DNA from: Solidesulfovibrio carbinoliphilus subsp. oakridgensis
Lineage (GTDB): Bacteria > Desulfobacterota > Desulfovibrionia > Desulfovibrionales > Desulfovibrionaceae
NCBI RefSeq assembly: GCF_000177215.2
Contig: NZ_CM001368.1
Span: 2,356,001 to 2,420,000 of the forward strand
Length of the DNA stretch: 64,000 nucleotides
Reading direction: 5' to 3'
Positions 51,894 to 60,246 of the stretch are shown here, in pieces. A program made the translations under genes and the position numbers. Numbering within the stretch: the stretch's first letter is position 1; each line of letters opens with the position of its first letter. The notes beneath the pieces were generated by a model. That model was not told where the DNA came from. It ran no database searches and saw nothing but the letters and a program-made list of their open reading frames with translations.

Positions 51894-52577
51894 GTGACAC
51901 GGCCCATTACCACGCTTTTCAGCGATGTCGGCGGCGTGCTTCTGACCAACGGCTGGGACCGGCGGTCGAGACGGCTCGCGGCCGAGACCTTCGACCTCGA
52001 TCCGGACGAGATGGACGAGCGCCACCACCTGACCTTCGACGCCTACGAGGAAGGCAAACTCAGCCTCGACGACTATCTGGACCGGACCGTGTTCCACGCC
52101 CCCCGGCCTTTCGACCGAAAGGCCTTTACGGACTTCATGTACGCCCAGTCGAGGCCGCTTCCCGCCATGCTCGAATACGTGCGCGGCTTAAAGGCCGCCC
52201 AGGGCATCAAGATCGTGGCCGTCAACAACGAGGGCCGCGAACTGAACGTCTACCGCATCCGGACCTTTGGCCTCGGCTGTTTCATGGACGCCTTCGTGTC
52301 CTCGTGCTTCGTCCACTTCCGAAAGCCCGACGCCGACATCTTCCGCATCGCCCTGGACATCGCCCAGGCCGCGCCCGAGGAATCGGCCTACATCGACGAC
52401 CGGGCCCTGTTCGTGGAAGTGGCCGCCACGCTTGGAATCCGGGGCGTGGTCCACCGGAGCGCCGAGGCCACGGCCAAGGAGCTGGCGGCCATGGGCGGCT
52501 TCGCCCCGTTCTGCTCCCCGTCCCCGGCCTGGGCCGGCCCGGTGCCCGGGGCCAAGGGACTTTCCTCTCCCGGCTAA
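51894..52577 (+). CDS. HAD-like hydrolase
   Basis: A 227-residue soluble protein of the HAD-IA type. The nucleophile motif is FSDVGGVLLTN (Asp11), where the +2 residue is Gly instead of Asp, as in other DxGGV members that may not be classical phosphatases. Motif II is IVAVNNEGRE, Lys in FRKPDADIF is motif III, and YIDDRALFVEVAA is motif IV. The GTG start follows GGGGAG. The C-terminal 25 residues are low in complexity. Substrate unknown. Confidence 0.82.
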   Translation: MTRPITTLFSDVGGVLLTNGWDRRSRRLAAETFDLDPDEMDERHHLTFDAYEEGKLSLDDYLDRTVFHAPRPFDRKAFTDFMYAQSRPLPAMLEYVRGLKAAQGIKIVAVNNEGRELNVYRIRTFGLGCFMDAFVSSCFVHFRKPDADIFRIALDIAQAAPEESAYIDDRALFVEVAATLGIRGVVHRSAEATAKELAAMGGFAPFCSPSPAWAGPVPGAKGLSSPG

Positions 52578-52616
52578 ACACGGTAGGAAGGCGGGGTGCA
52601 TACAGAGGAGACCGAG

Positions 52617-52994
52617 ATGACCAAGATCGCCATTCCTTCCCGAGACGGCCAGGTGGACCAGCACTTCGGCCACTGCGGCTATTTCACGATCCTCTCCGTC
52701 GGCGCGGACAACACCATTGCCGGGGAAGAGACCTTCGCCCCGCCGGCCGAGTGCGGCTGCCGCTCCAATCTGGTGGAAACGCTTCTCGGCATGGGCGTCA
52801 CCGTGCTCATCGCCGGCAACATGGGCCAGGGCGCGGCCGACAAGCTCAGCCGTTCCGGCATCACCGTCATTCGCGGCGCCGGCGGCCCGGTCCATGACGC
52901 GGCCGCCGCCTACCTGGCCGGCACGCTCACCGACAGCGCCGAACTGTGCCAGGCCCACGAGCACGGCCACGACTGCCTGCATCCGCTGACGTAG
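52617..52994 (+). CDS. NifX/NafY-family iron-molybdenum cofactor-binding-like protein
   Basis: A 125-residue soluble protein of the dinitrogenase iron-molybdenum cofactor (NifB/NifX) fold: KIAIPSRDGQVDQHFGHCGYF, ETLLGMGVTVLIAGNMGQGA, and a glycine-rich GAGGPVHDAAAAYLAG. It has CGHCG-like and CGC clusters early and a metal-rich tail (CQAHEHGHDCLHP) that could bind metal. Such stand-alone proteins occur widely outside nitrogenase. GAGGAG precedes ATG 52617. A perfect hairpin ends the gene 14 bases after its stop. Confidence 0.88.
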   Translation: MTKIAIPSRDGQVDQHFGHCGYFTILSVGADNTIAGEETFAPPAECGCRSNLVETLLGMGVTVLIAGNMGQGAADKLSRSGITVIRGAGGPVHDAAAAYLAGTLTDSAELCQAHEHGHDCLHPLT

Positions 52995-53007
52995 CACGCA
53001 GGGAAAA

Positions 53008-53053
53008 GCCTCGGGCGGCCGGGAGGGGATTTTCCACCCCGGCCGCCCGAGGC
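53008..53053 (+). terminator. GCCTCGGGCGG hairpin, repeat-family relative
   Basis: GCCTCGGGCGGCCGGG pairs with CCCGGCCGCCCGAGGC around AGGGGATTTTCCAC. It resembles the GCCTCCGGCGG repeats but is symmetrical, and lies between the convergent NifX-like and asnB genes. Confidence 0.7.
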
Positions 53054-53092
53054 ATCTCCCCCCTCCTCCGTTCCTCCGCTCCTCTCCCCGCT

Positions 53093-55012
53093 TTACAGAT
53101 ACCGGCGCAGCCACAGCTCCAGCATGACCAGGGCGAAGAGCCGCTTGCCATGGTCGGCCCGGCCGGTTTCGTGGGCGGCGAGCAGGGCTTCGACGGCTTC
53201 GGGGCGGGCGATGTCCTTCACAAGGCGGCCGCCGGAGAGGAGATCGCGGGCAAAGGCGCGAAGCGGCCCCCGGAACCAGCCGGCCAGGGGCAGGCCGAAG
53301 CCGCGCTTGGGCTGGTCGGCGATGCGGGGCGGGAGAAGGGGGGCGAAGGCCCGGCGCAGAAGATACTTGCCGGTTTTGCCGCGCAGCTTGCAGCGCACGG
53401 GCAGGCGGGCGGCGAAGGCGGCCAGCTCCACGTCGAGAAAGGGCGAGCGGCCCTCCAGGCCGTGGGCCATGGCCATGCGGTCGGCTTTGACGAGCAGATC
53501 GCCGGGCAGATAGATGCTCGAATCCGCGAAAAGGCCCCGGTCGAGCGGGTTGTCGGCCGTGGCCGCGGCAAAGGCGGCCTCGTAAAGGGCCACGGTGTCG
53601 CCCCGGACGGCATCCAGACGGGCGGCCCGGGCGAATTCCGGACGCAGGAGAGCGTCGCGGTCCCAGGGGGAGAAATAGGAGCCCCAGCGGGCGAGGCTCC
53701 CGGCCCGGGGCAGGCGGACGGCCTGGGCCAGGCGGGCGATGCCGGCCCGCCAGTCGGCTTCCACGGGCACATCGCCCTGGGCGGGAAGTTTGCCGGCCAG
53801 CCAGGGCACGAACCGCTGGGTCACGGCATGGGGCAGCCGGGCGTAGGCATCGGCCAGGGGATCGAGGAAGTAGCGCTGGTAGCCGGCGAACATCTCGTCC
53901 CCGCCGTCGCCGTTCAGGGCCACGGTCACGTGCTCCCGGGTCAGCCGGCACAGGTGCCAGGCGGCCAGAGCCGAGGGATCGGCAAAGGGCATGTCCGTGG
54001 CGGCCACCACGTCTTCCATGACGTCCCGGGCCGCGGCGAAGCCGAGGGTGAATTCCGTGTGCTCGGTGCCGAAGCGGTCGGCCACGGCCCGGGCCTTGGC
54101 CGTCTCGCTGAAGGCCTCTTCGGCGAAGCCGATGGAAAAGGTCCGCACCGGCCGGTCGGTCAGCCCGGCCATGACGGCGGTGACGATGCCGGAATCCACG
54201 CCGCCGGAAAGGTGGGCCCCGAGCGGCACGTCCGCGACCAGACGCAGGCGCACGGCCTCGGTGACCCGGACGCGCAGCTCCTCGGCCAGGGCGTCCACGG
54301 AGCCGGCGAGCTTGGGCAGATAGTCGAGCTGGAAATAACGGGCGGGGGGGCTGGCCCGGCCGTCGCGCCAGACGAGCGTGTGGCCGGCGGGCAGGCCCCT
54401 TATGCCGGCAAAACCGGTGGCCGGCTCGGGCACGTGCTGGAGGGTCAGGTAGTGGCCCACGGCGGCCGGATCGAGCCGGGCGGTCCGGCCGGGAAAGGCG
54501 AGGATGGCCTTGGGCTCGGAGCCGAAGACGAAGGCGCCGCCCTCCTCGGCGTAATAGAGGGGCTTTTTGCCGAACGGGTCCCGGGCCAGGAACAGCTCGC
54601 GCCGGTCGGCGTCCCAGAGGGCCAGGGCGAACATGCCGCGCAGCCGGGCCGCGCAGGCCGGGCCCAGCTCCTCGTAGAGGTGGACGATGACCTCGGTGTC
54701 GCTTCGGGTGGCGAAGACGTGGCCCGTGGCCTGCAACTCTTCGCGAAGGGCCTGGAAATTGTAGATCTCGCCGTTGAAAACCACGGCCAGGGAACGCGTC
54801 TCGTTGAAAAGCGGCTGGTCGCCGGTGGCCAGGTCAATGATGGCCAGCCGGCGATGGCCCAGGAAAGCCCCGCCGCCGCCGGCAAAGGCGTCGTGGTAAA
54901 ACCCTTCGCCGTCCGGTCCCCGGTGGGCCAGGGACCGGGTCATGGCGGCCAGGGTGGCGCCAAGCTCCCCGGCCCCGCCCCGAGGTGTCACGAACCCGCA
55001 GATGCCGCACAT
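53093..55012 (-). CDS. asnB: Asparagine synthase (glutamine-hydrolysing), copy 1
   Basis: A 639-residue two-domain enzyme. Cys2 of MCGICGF is the glutaminase nucleophile, with HRGPDGEGFY and VFNGEIYNFQALREEL. The synthase domain has AHLSGGVDSGIVTAVMA (PP-loop), GDGGDEMFAGYQRYF and RSPFLDVELAAFAARLP. It aminates aspartate or, in glycan clusters, another carboxylate such as a uronic acid. Here it sits beside glycosyltransferases and a second copy at 57270, which favours a glycan role. AAGGA is eight bases before the ATG. Confidence 0.9.
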   Translation of the reverse strand: MCGICGFVTPRGGAGELGATLAAMTRSLAHRGPDGEGFYHDAFAGGGGAFLGHRRLAIIDLATGDQPLFNETRSLAVVFNGEIYNFQALREELQATGHVFATRSDTEVIVHLYEELGPACAARLRGMFALALWDADRRELFLARDPFGKKPLYYAEEGGAFVFGSEPKAILAFPGRTARLDPAAVGHYLTLQHVPEPATGFAGIRGLPAGHTLVWRDGRASPPARYFQLDYLPKLAGSVDALAEELRVRVTEAVRLRLVADVPLGAHLSGGVDSGIVTAVMAGLTDRPVRTFSIGFAEEAFSETAKARAVADRFGTEHTEFTLGFAAARDVMEDVVAATDMPFADPSALAAWHLCRLTREHVTVALNGDGGDEMFAGYQRYFLDPLADAYARLPHAVTQRFVPWLAGKLPAQGDVPVEADWRAGIARLAQAVRLPRAGSLARWGSYFSPWDRDALLRPEFARAARLDAVRGDTVALYEAAFAAATADNPLDRGLFADSSIYLPGDLLVKADRMAMAHGLEGRSPFLDVELAAFAARLPVRCKLRGKTGKYLLRRAFAPLLPPRIADQPKRGFGLPLAGWFRGPLRAFARDLLSGGRLVKDIARPEAVEALLAAHETGRADHGKRLFALVMLELWLRRYL

Positions 55013-55040
55013 GTCAGTATTCCTTGGGGAGAGAGAAGAG

Positions 55041-55099
55041 GGGGATGCCTCCGGCGGCCGGGGGGCGGCATGGTTCCATGGCCCCCCGGACCCCCTGGA
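55041..55099 (-). repeat. GCCTCCGGCGG palindromic intergenic repeat
   Basis: GGGGATGCCTCCGGCGGCCGG, then GGGGC-GGCATGGTTCCATGGC-CCCCCGGACCCCC, with a small ATGG/CCAT hairpin within. It lies between the glycosyltransferase and asnB genes. Confidence 0.75.
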
Positions 55100-55162
55100 C
55101 TGATGAAGCAGTCCAGGCGCGAGGCTCTTTCCGAGGATGTCACTCTGTTGTTCCTTTTTCCT

Positions 55163-56308
55163 CTATGAGGAAAGAATAATTGGTTCTTTTCGGAAAAGGT
55201 CCAGGTAGGCCCCGGCCACCACGCGCCAGGAGTATTCCCGCACGACCTTGTCCCGGCCGGCCGCGCCGAGCCGCCAGCACAGGTTGCGGTCCCCGATCAG
55301 CCGGGTGAGGACGGAAGCCAGGGCGGCCGGATCGTCCGGGGGTACGAGAAAGCCGGTCCGGCCGTCCTCGACCAGCTCCTCGTTGCCGGCGATGCGGGTG
55401 GCGGCCACGGCCAGCCCGGCGGCCATGGCTTCGAGCACCGCGTTCGGCATGCCCTCGTCGCGGGAGGGAAAGACAAAGGCGTCGGCCTCGCGCAAAAGCT
55501 CCGGCATGTCCGCCCGGCCGACCCAGCCGGCGAACCGGACCCGGTCGCCAAGGCCAAGGCGCCTGGCCCGTTCGGCGAGTTCGCGACGAAGCGGCCCGTC
55601 GCCGACGATGGAAAGCTCGAAGCAGGCCGTTTCCGGCAGCCGGGCCAGGGCGTCCAGCAGCACGTCCAGGCCCTTTTGGCGGACCAGCCGGCCGACAAAG
55701 ACCAGCCGCACCGGCCCTTCCCGCGACAGCTCGGACGCCGGGGTGAAAAGAGCCGTATCCACGCCGTTGGGAATCATGGCGATGGGTGTTTGACCGGCGG
55801 AGGTGCGGGCCAGTGCGGCCAGCCCCCGGCTGTTGGCCACCACATGGGCGGCCTGGCGCCAGAGAAAGCGGATCAAAGGCCCGGTCAGCCGGTGGTAGCC
55901 GGCCAGATCGTAGGGCTGGAACCCGGGCACGTCGCCGCCCCGAAGCGATACGACATAGGGAACGCCCCGCAAAAGCTTCAGGACCCAGGCCGCCGGGCCG
56001 CAGGGGATGCCGAAAAAGGCCACACACACGTCCGGCCGAAACTCCCGGGCCAGGACCGGCAAGGCCACGGCCGCGCTCCCCATGAACGAAAGCATCTCCA
56101 GCGGCGAACAGTGGTCGGCGTGGCGACGCAGGGCCGGCAGGCGCCGGACCGCGTAGCCGTCCACCGCCTCCCGCCGGGGCAGGCCCTTAAAGGCGGCCGT
56201 GACCACCCGCACGGCCACGCCCAGGCCGGCCAGCTCCCGGGCCAGGTTGGCCGTGGCGTTCCCCGCCCCGCCGCCGAGCGGCGGGTATTCGTAATTCAAT
56301 AAAAGCAT
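55163..56308 (-). CDS. Family 4 glycosyltransferase
   Basis: A 381-residue GT-B enzyme. The N-terminus (NYEYPPLGGGAGNATANLAR) is typical of GT4 enzymes. Donor-side signatures are IPNGVDTALFTP, LVFVGRLVRQKGLDVLL, and FVFPSRDEGMPNAVLEAMAA with the EX7E motif. It transfers a sugar from a nucleotide donor at the cytoplasmic membrane, with unknown sugar. ATG 56308 is immediately next to a long hairpin (56309-56351) on the same strand, so the ribosome site is poor. The gene may be translated from a restart or read through. Confidence 0.88.
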   Translation of the reverse strand: MLLLNYEYPPLGGGAGNATANLARELAGLGVAVRVVTAAFKGLPRREAVDGYAVRRLPALRRHADHCSPLEMLSFMGSAAVALPVLAREFRPDVCVAFFGIPCGPAAWVLKLLRGVPYVVSLRGGDVPGFQPYDLAGYHRLTGPLIRFLWRQAAHVVANSRGLAALARTSAGQTPIAMIPNGVDTALFTPASELSREGPVRLVFVGRLVRQKGLDVLLDALARLPETACFELSIVGDGPLRRELAERARRLGLGDRVRFAGWVGRADMPELLREADAFVFPSRDEGMPNAVLEAMAAGLAVAATRIAGNEELVEDGRTGFLVPPDDPAALASVLTRLIGDRNLCWRLGAAGRDKVVREYSWRVVAGAYLDLFRKEPIILSS

Positions 56309-56351
56309 GCGAGAGGGGAACCCTTTTTGAAAAAAGGGGTTCCCCTCTCGC
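56309..56351. terminator. Long hairpin adjoining the glycosyltransferase start
   Basis: GCGAGAGGGGAACCC and GGGGTTCCCCTCTCGC form a stem with T5/A5 continuing it, nearly the same core as the 49051 palindrome. It directly abuts the ATG on the minus strand. Confidence 0.7.
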
Positions 56352-56413
56352 GCTCTCCCTTCCCAAAAACTTTCCATGGGTCGCTGTTGGTCCATCATTT
56401 GTTCGCCCACCCT

Positions 56414-57268
56414 TTACCCCGCCGGGGGGGTCCGGGGGGAATCATTCCCCCCGGTGGGGTCCGGGGCAAAGCCCCGGCCGCCGGAGGCATATATCACAGC
56501 CCGCGTCACGGCCAGCATCGCCGGGTCCCGGTCCTGGAAGTCGGGATGCAACCGGCCGGCTATGGCGGCGAAGGCTTCGGGGTCGCTGTCGGCTTCGAGG
56601 ACGCTGGCGTCGAAGCCGGCGGCGGCCAGGGCGGCGAGGTGGTCGTCGAGACGCCAGCGGGGCAGGTCGCCGGGATTCAAAAACCACTTCCAGGCGAATT
56701 TGGAGAAGAGGAGAAAATGGAAGGGATATTTGAAAAAGTGGTCCCGGTAGTCGACCCGGTGGAGCATGACGCCGCCCGGGGCCAGGAGCCGGCCGAGGTC
56801 GGCAAAGAGTGCCCCGGGGTCGGCCACGTGCTCGAGCACGGAATTGGAGACCACGAGGTCGATGGAACCGTCCGGCAGGCCGGCGAGGGTCCTGACCCGG
56901 TCCACGACGGAAAACCTGACCGTGGGGAAGCGGGGCACGAGCCCGCCCAGGTGCTTGGCGTCCAGGCCCACGTCAAAGGGGACGAAGGGTTCGTGGCAGA
57001 CCACCTTGGCCGCGCCCAGGGCGGCCAGGGCATAGCCCACGCCGTTGGCCGCGCCGCTGCCGATTTCGAGAATCCGCTGGCCGGCGACGGAAACCCCGAC
57101 CCGGGCCAGATCGGAAGCGTAGGCCTCGGCAATGGCCCAGGGATCGGTCAGGCCGGTATTGACCCGGTAATGGGGCAGGAACCGGCCCAGGGCATGCAGG
57201 CTGGCCTCACGGAAAAAAAAACGGCGGATGACCCGCAGGGCCACGTATTCGAGGGTATCGCGCTCCAC
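56414..57268 (-). CDS. SAM-dependent methyltransferase with repeat-encoded C-terminus
   Basis: A 284-residue class I methyltransferase: RILEIGSGAANGVGYALAAL binds SAM, GSIDLVVSNSVLEHVADPG is the next block, and PGGVMLHRVDYRDHFF is a later strand. The GTG at 57268 lies one base after the asnB2 stop, with GGAG upstream. The last about 20 residues (SGGRGFAPDPTGG, then NDSPRTPPAG) come from an inverted GCCTCCGGCGG repeat rather than from the domain. The natural stop was therefore probably lost. Cluster position suggests a glycan substrate. Confidence 0.85.
   Translation of the reverse strand: MERDTLEYVALRVIRRFFFREASLHALGRFLPHYRVNTGLTDPWAIAEAYASDLARVGVSVAGQRILEIGSGAANGVGYALAALGAAKVVCHEPFVPFDVGLDAKHLGGLVPRFPTVRFSVVDRVRTLAGLPDGSIDLVVSNSVLEHVADPGALFADLGRLLAPGGVMLHRVDYRDHFFKYPFHFLLFSKFAWKWFLNPGDLPRWRLDDHLAALAAAGFDASVLEADSDPEAFAAIAGRLHPDFQDRDPAMLAVTRAVIYASGGRGFAPDPTGGNDSPRTPPAG
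56421..56490 (-). repeat. GCCTCCGGCGG repeat overlapping a coding end
   Basis: GGGGGGTCCGGGGGGAATCATTCCCCCCGG, then GGGGTCCGGGG-CAAA-GCCCCGG and CCGCCGGAGGCAT. It includes the last 23 codons of the methyltransferase gene. Confidence 0.8.
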
Positions 57269-57269
57269 G

Positions 57270-59132
57270 TCAGACTCCGCCCCCGGCCATACGCCGCAGG
57301 ACCCACAGGTTCCAGAGAAACAGCCGGTGGTCCGCCGCGCCGGACCGGTGTTCCCGGATGCGGCTGTCGATGAAGGCCGTGGAAAGCCCGGTTTCGAGCG
57401 GCGACGGCGCGCCCATGGGGAGGGCGCCGTCGGCCAGCCAGCGGCCGACCGGCACACCGAAGCCCTGCTTGCGGCGGTAGATGATGTCGCGGGGCAGGAC
57501 GGCCTCCAGGGCCTTTTTGAGGATGTACTTGGTGGTGCCCCGGCGAAACTTCCAGGCGTGCGGCATGGTGCGCACGAAATCGACCAGTTCGATGTCGAGG
57601 AAGGGTGCCCGGACCTCCAGGGAGTGCATCATGCCGGCCCGGTCGGTTTTGACCAGGATGTCGTCCTGCAAGTAGAGCCGGGTGTAGAACTCCATGGTCT
57701 TGTCCACCAGGCTTCGCGACGGGCAGGCCTCGAAGACCCCGATGGCCTCGCTGTAGAGGTCCTCGGCATCGACTGTTTCCTCGAAAAGGCCGGCGATCTC
57801 GTCCGGCGCCAGCGGCCCGAGCCAGGTCGGGTTCCACAGGCGCGGGGGAAAGGACAGGCCGCGCAAAAACCGGTTCACCTTGAAGCTCGCGTGCATGTAG
57901 CCGTGGCCGACGGGCAGCCGGGCGGCCAGGAGGGTCAGGGCGCGGTGGAGCGGCTTCGGGGCCAGCCGGGCATAGCACTCGGCCGCCCGGATGGCCCGGA
58001 ACGGGTCGTAGCCGGCAAAAAGCTCGTCCGCGCCGTCGCCGCCAAGGGCGACGGTCACGTGTTTGCGGGTCTCCCGGCAAAGAAGGGCCGTTGGCACCAG
58101 GGACACGTCGCCCATGGGCTCGTCCAGCCGGCCGAGGATCTCGGGCATGAGGGAAAGGGCCGTCTCCAGGGAGAAACGGGCCTCGTGGTGGGTGACCCGG
58201 CAAAAGGCGGCGGCCCGGCGGGCCTTGGCCGACTCGTCGAAATCCGGGTCGTCGAAGCCGATGGAAAAGGCGGCGATGTCCGGGGCGTGCCGCACGGCCA
58301 GGGCGGTTATGGCCGAGGAATCGACCCCGCCGGAAAGAAAGACGCCAAGGGGCACGTCGGCCATGAGCCGCCGGGCCACGGCCGCGTCCAAAAGTTCGAG
58401 CAGCCGGCCGCCCCACTCCCGCTCCGGGTCGGCCGGCACCGCTTCCATGGGCTCGATGCAAAAGGACCACCACGTGCGGCGGACGACCGACAAGGTGCCG
58501 ACGTCCACCAGCAGGTTCTCCCCGCCGGGCAGCTTGGCCGTGCCGGCATAGAGGGCATTGGGTCCGGGGATGAACCCGTAGGCGAAATACTTGCGAAGGA
58601 CCGGCCGGGAGACGGAAAGGCCGGCCAGGGCGGGATGGGCGATGAGACTCGAAAGCTCCGAGGCAAAGGCGAAAAAGCCGGGCCGGGCGGCGTAGAAAAA
58701 AGGCTTCTTGCCGAACCGGTCCCGGGAGCAAAAAAGCTGTCCCCGGGCCTTGTCGTAGAGGGCAAAGGCCCACATGCCGTTTAAGTGTTCGGGCAGGGTC
58801 TCGCCCCACTCCCGCCAGCCGTGGAGCAGGACCTCGGTGTCGCTGTGGCCGGTGGCGAAGTGGTGGCCCTTGGCCGTCAGTTCCCGGCGAAGCGCGGCGT
58901 GGTTGTAGATCTCGCCGTTGTAGGTGACGGCCAGACTGCCGTCCGGCGTGGCCATGGGCTGGCGGCCGCCGGCCAGGTCGATGATGGCCAGCCGCCGGTG
59001 GGCCAGGAAGACCCCGGCCGGCGCATCGGCAAAGACGCCCTCCCCGTCCGGTCCGCGCCGGGCGAGCCGGCCGTTCATGGCGGCCAGGGCCGTGGCGTCG
59101 CCCGGACCGGCAAAGCCGCAGATGCCGCACAC
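57270..59132 (-). CDS. asnB: Asparagine synthase (glutamine-hydrolysing), copy 2
   Basis: A 620-residue enzyme. The start is GTG at 59132, chosen because the next codon gives the essential nucleophile Cys2 (CGICGFAGPGD). Other signatures: RRGPDGEGVF, TYNGEIYNHAALRREL, FLSGGVDSSAITALA, GGDGADELFAGYD and RAPFLDIELVDFVRTMP. It differs clearly from copy 1 throughout, so this is not a recent duplication. The methyltransferase gene follows after one base. It probably amidates a sugar acid in the local glycan, but true asparagine synthesis is not excluded. Confidence 0.9.
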   Translation of the reverse strand: MCGICGFAGPGDATALAAMNGRLARRGPDGEGVFADAPAGVFLAHRRLAIIDLAGGRQPMATPDGSLAVTYNGEIYNHAALRRELTAKGHHFATGHSDTEVLLHGWREWGETLPEHLNGMWAFALYDKARGQLFCSRDRFGKKPFFYAARPGFFAFASELSSLIAHPALAGLSVSRPVLRKYFAYGFIPGPNALYAGTAKLPGGENLLVDVGTLSVVRRTWWSFCIEPMEAVPADPEREWGGRLLELLDAAVARRLMADVPLGVFLSGGVDSSAITALAVRHAPDIAAFSIGFDDPDFDESAKARRAAAFCRVTHHEARFSLETALSLMPEILGRLDEPMGDVSLVPTALLCRETRKHVTVALGGDGADELFAGYDPFRAIRAAECYARLAPKPLHRALTLLAARLPVGHGYMHASFKVNRFLRGLSFPPRLWNPTWLGPLAPDEIAGLFEETVDAEDLYSEAIGVFEACPSRSLVDKTMEFYTRLYLQDDILVKTDRAGMMHSLEVRAPFLDIELVDFVRTMPHAWKFRRGTTKYILKKALEAVLPRDIIYRRKQGFGVPVGRWLADGALPMGAPSPLETGLSTAFIDSRIREHRSGAADHRLFLWNLWVLRRMAGGGV

Positions 59133-59199
59133 GGGATTAGCTCTGCCTCCTCGAAATCCGAGGGGGCGCATTCCGGGAACAACGCGTCCCGGGAGGCGT

Positions 59200-59233
59200 A
59201 TTTTTCTTAAAAAATAGCATCATATTTTTTAAG
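59200..59233 (-). terminator. AT-rich hairpin, copy 2
   Basis: CTTAAAAAATA pairs perfectly with TATTTTTTAAG around GCATCA. The right arm contains the stop codon of the glycosyltransferase gene (59229). TTTTTCTTAAAAAATA is shared with the 46601 element. It probably ends the upstream glycosyltransferase transcript. Confidence 0.7.
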
Positions 59234-60197
59234 GGCCACTCTTGGGCTCCTTGCAGTTGCGGGTGCAGTCCACGATGTAGGTCGGCTTGTCCTGGGACTC
59301 GTGGTAGGTGCGCATGAGGATCTCGGCAATGAGGCCCATGAAGATGGCCATGATGCCGATGAGGAGAAACATGACCACGGCCAGGGGCAGCGGCGTCTCG
59401 ATGAAGCTCTTGCCGAGGACGAACTTGCAATAGAGCATGAACACGAAAAAAAAGGCCGATACGAGGAGGCTCGCCAGGCCGAAGCCGCCGAAGAGGTACA
59501 TGGGCTTCTGGGCGTACTTGTCAAGGAACTTGACCGTCATGAGGTCCAGGATGACCTTGATGGTCCGTTCGATGCCGTACTTGGACTGGCCGTGGATGCG
59601 GGGGTGGTGGGTGACGCCGACCTCGGTCACCCGGGCGCCCTGCCAGGCGGCGTGGATGGGGATGAAGCGGTGCATCTCGCCGTAGAGCTTGACCCCCTTG
59701 ATGATGGCCCGGCGGTAGGCCTTGAGCGAACAGCCGTAGTCGTGCAGGCGGACCCCCGAGATGGCGGAAATGAGCCCGTTGGCCACCTTGCTCGGGAAGT
59801 TGCGCTTGATCGGGTTGTCCTTGCGGTCCTTGCGCCAGCCCGAGACCACGTCGAAACCCTCGTCGAGCTTGGCCAAGAGGCGCGGAATGTCGGCCGGGTC
59901 GTTTTGCAGGTCCCCGTCCATGGGGATGAGGATGTCGCCCCGGGCCAGGTCGATGCCGGCCATCATGGCCGCGGTCTGGCCGAAGTTGCGGCGCAGGTGG
60001 ACCACGCGCACCCGGTCGTTGCCGGCGGCCAGGGCGTCCAGGCGGGCCCTGGTGTCGTCGGTGGAGCCGTCGTTGACCAGGATGATCTCGAAGGGGTTGC
60101 CGAGGGACGGCAGGACGGCATCGAGCTTTTCGGCCAGCGGCCCGATGTTGTCCTGCTCGTTGTAAAGCGGAATGATGATGGAAAGCATATCCGGCAT
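59229..60197 (-). CDS. Dolichol-phosphate-mannose-synthase-like GT2 with membrane tail
   Basis: A 322-residue enzyme. The GT-A domain (residues 1-230) has IIIPLYNEQDNIGPL, LVNDGSTDDT and DGDLQNDPADIPRL. ISGVRLHDYGCSLKAYRR and PIHAAWQGARVTEVGVTHHPR match ArnC/DPM1-type enzymes that charge undecaprenyl phosphate with a sugar. Two C-terminal membrane helices (LFGGFGLASLLVSAFFFVF and VVMFLLIGIMAIFMGLIAE) follow. ATG 60197 follows GGGG. It likely supplies a lipid-linked sugar to the cluster's membrane transferases. Confidence 0.88.
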   Translation of the reverse strand: MPDMLSIIIPLYNEQDNIGPLAEKLDAVLPSLGNPFEIILVNDGSTDDTRARLDALAAGNDRVRVVHLRRNFGQTAAMMAGIDLARGDILIPMDGDLQNDPADIPRLLAKLDEGFDVVSGWRKDRKDNPIKRNFPSKVANGLISAISGVRLHDYGCSLKAYRRAIIKGVKLYGEMHRFIPIHAAWQGARVTEVGVTHHPRIHGQSKYGIERTIKVILDLMTVKFLDKYAQKPMYLFGGFGLASLLVSAFFFVFMLYCKFVLGKSFIETPLPLAVVMFLLIGIMAIFMGLIAEILMRTYHESQDKPTYIVDCTRNCKEPKSGP

Positions 60198-60246
60198 GGT
60201 CCCCGCCGTGTTGTATTCTGGGTACCCGGGCCAACGGCCCCGGGGG

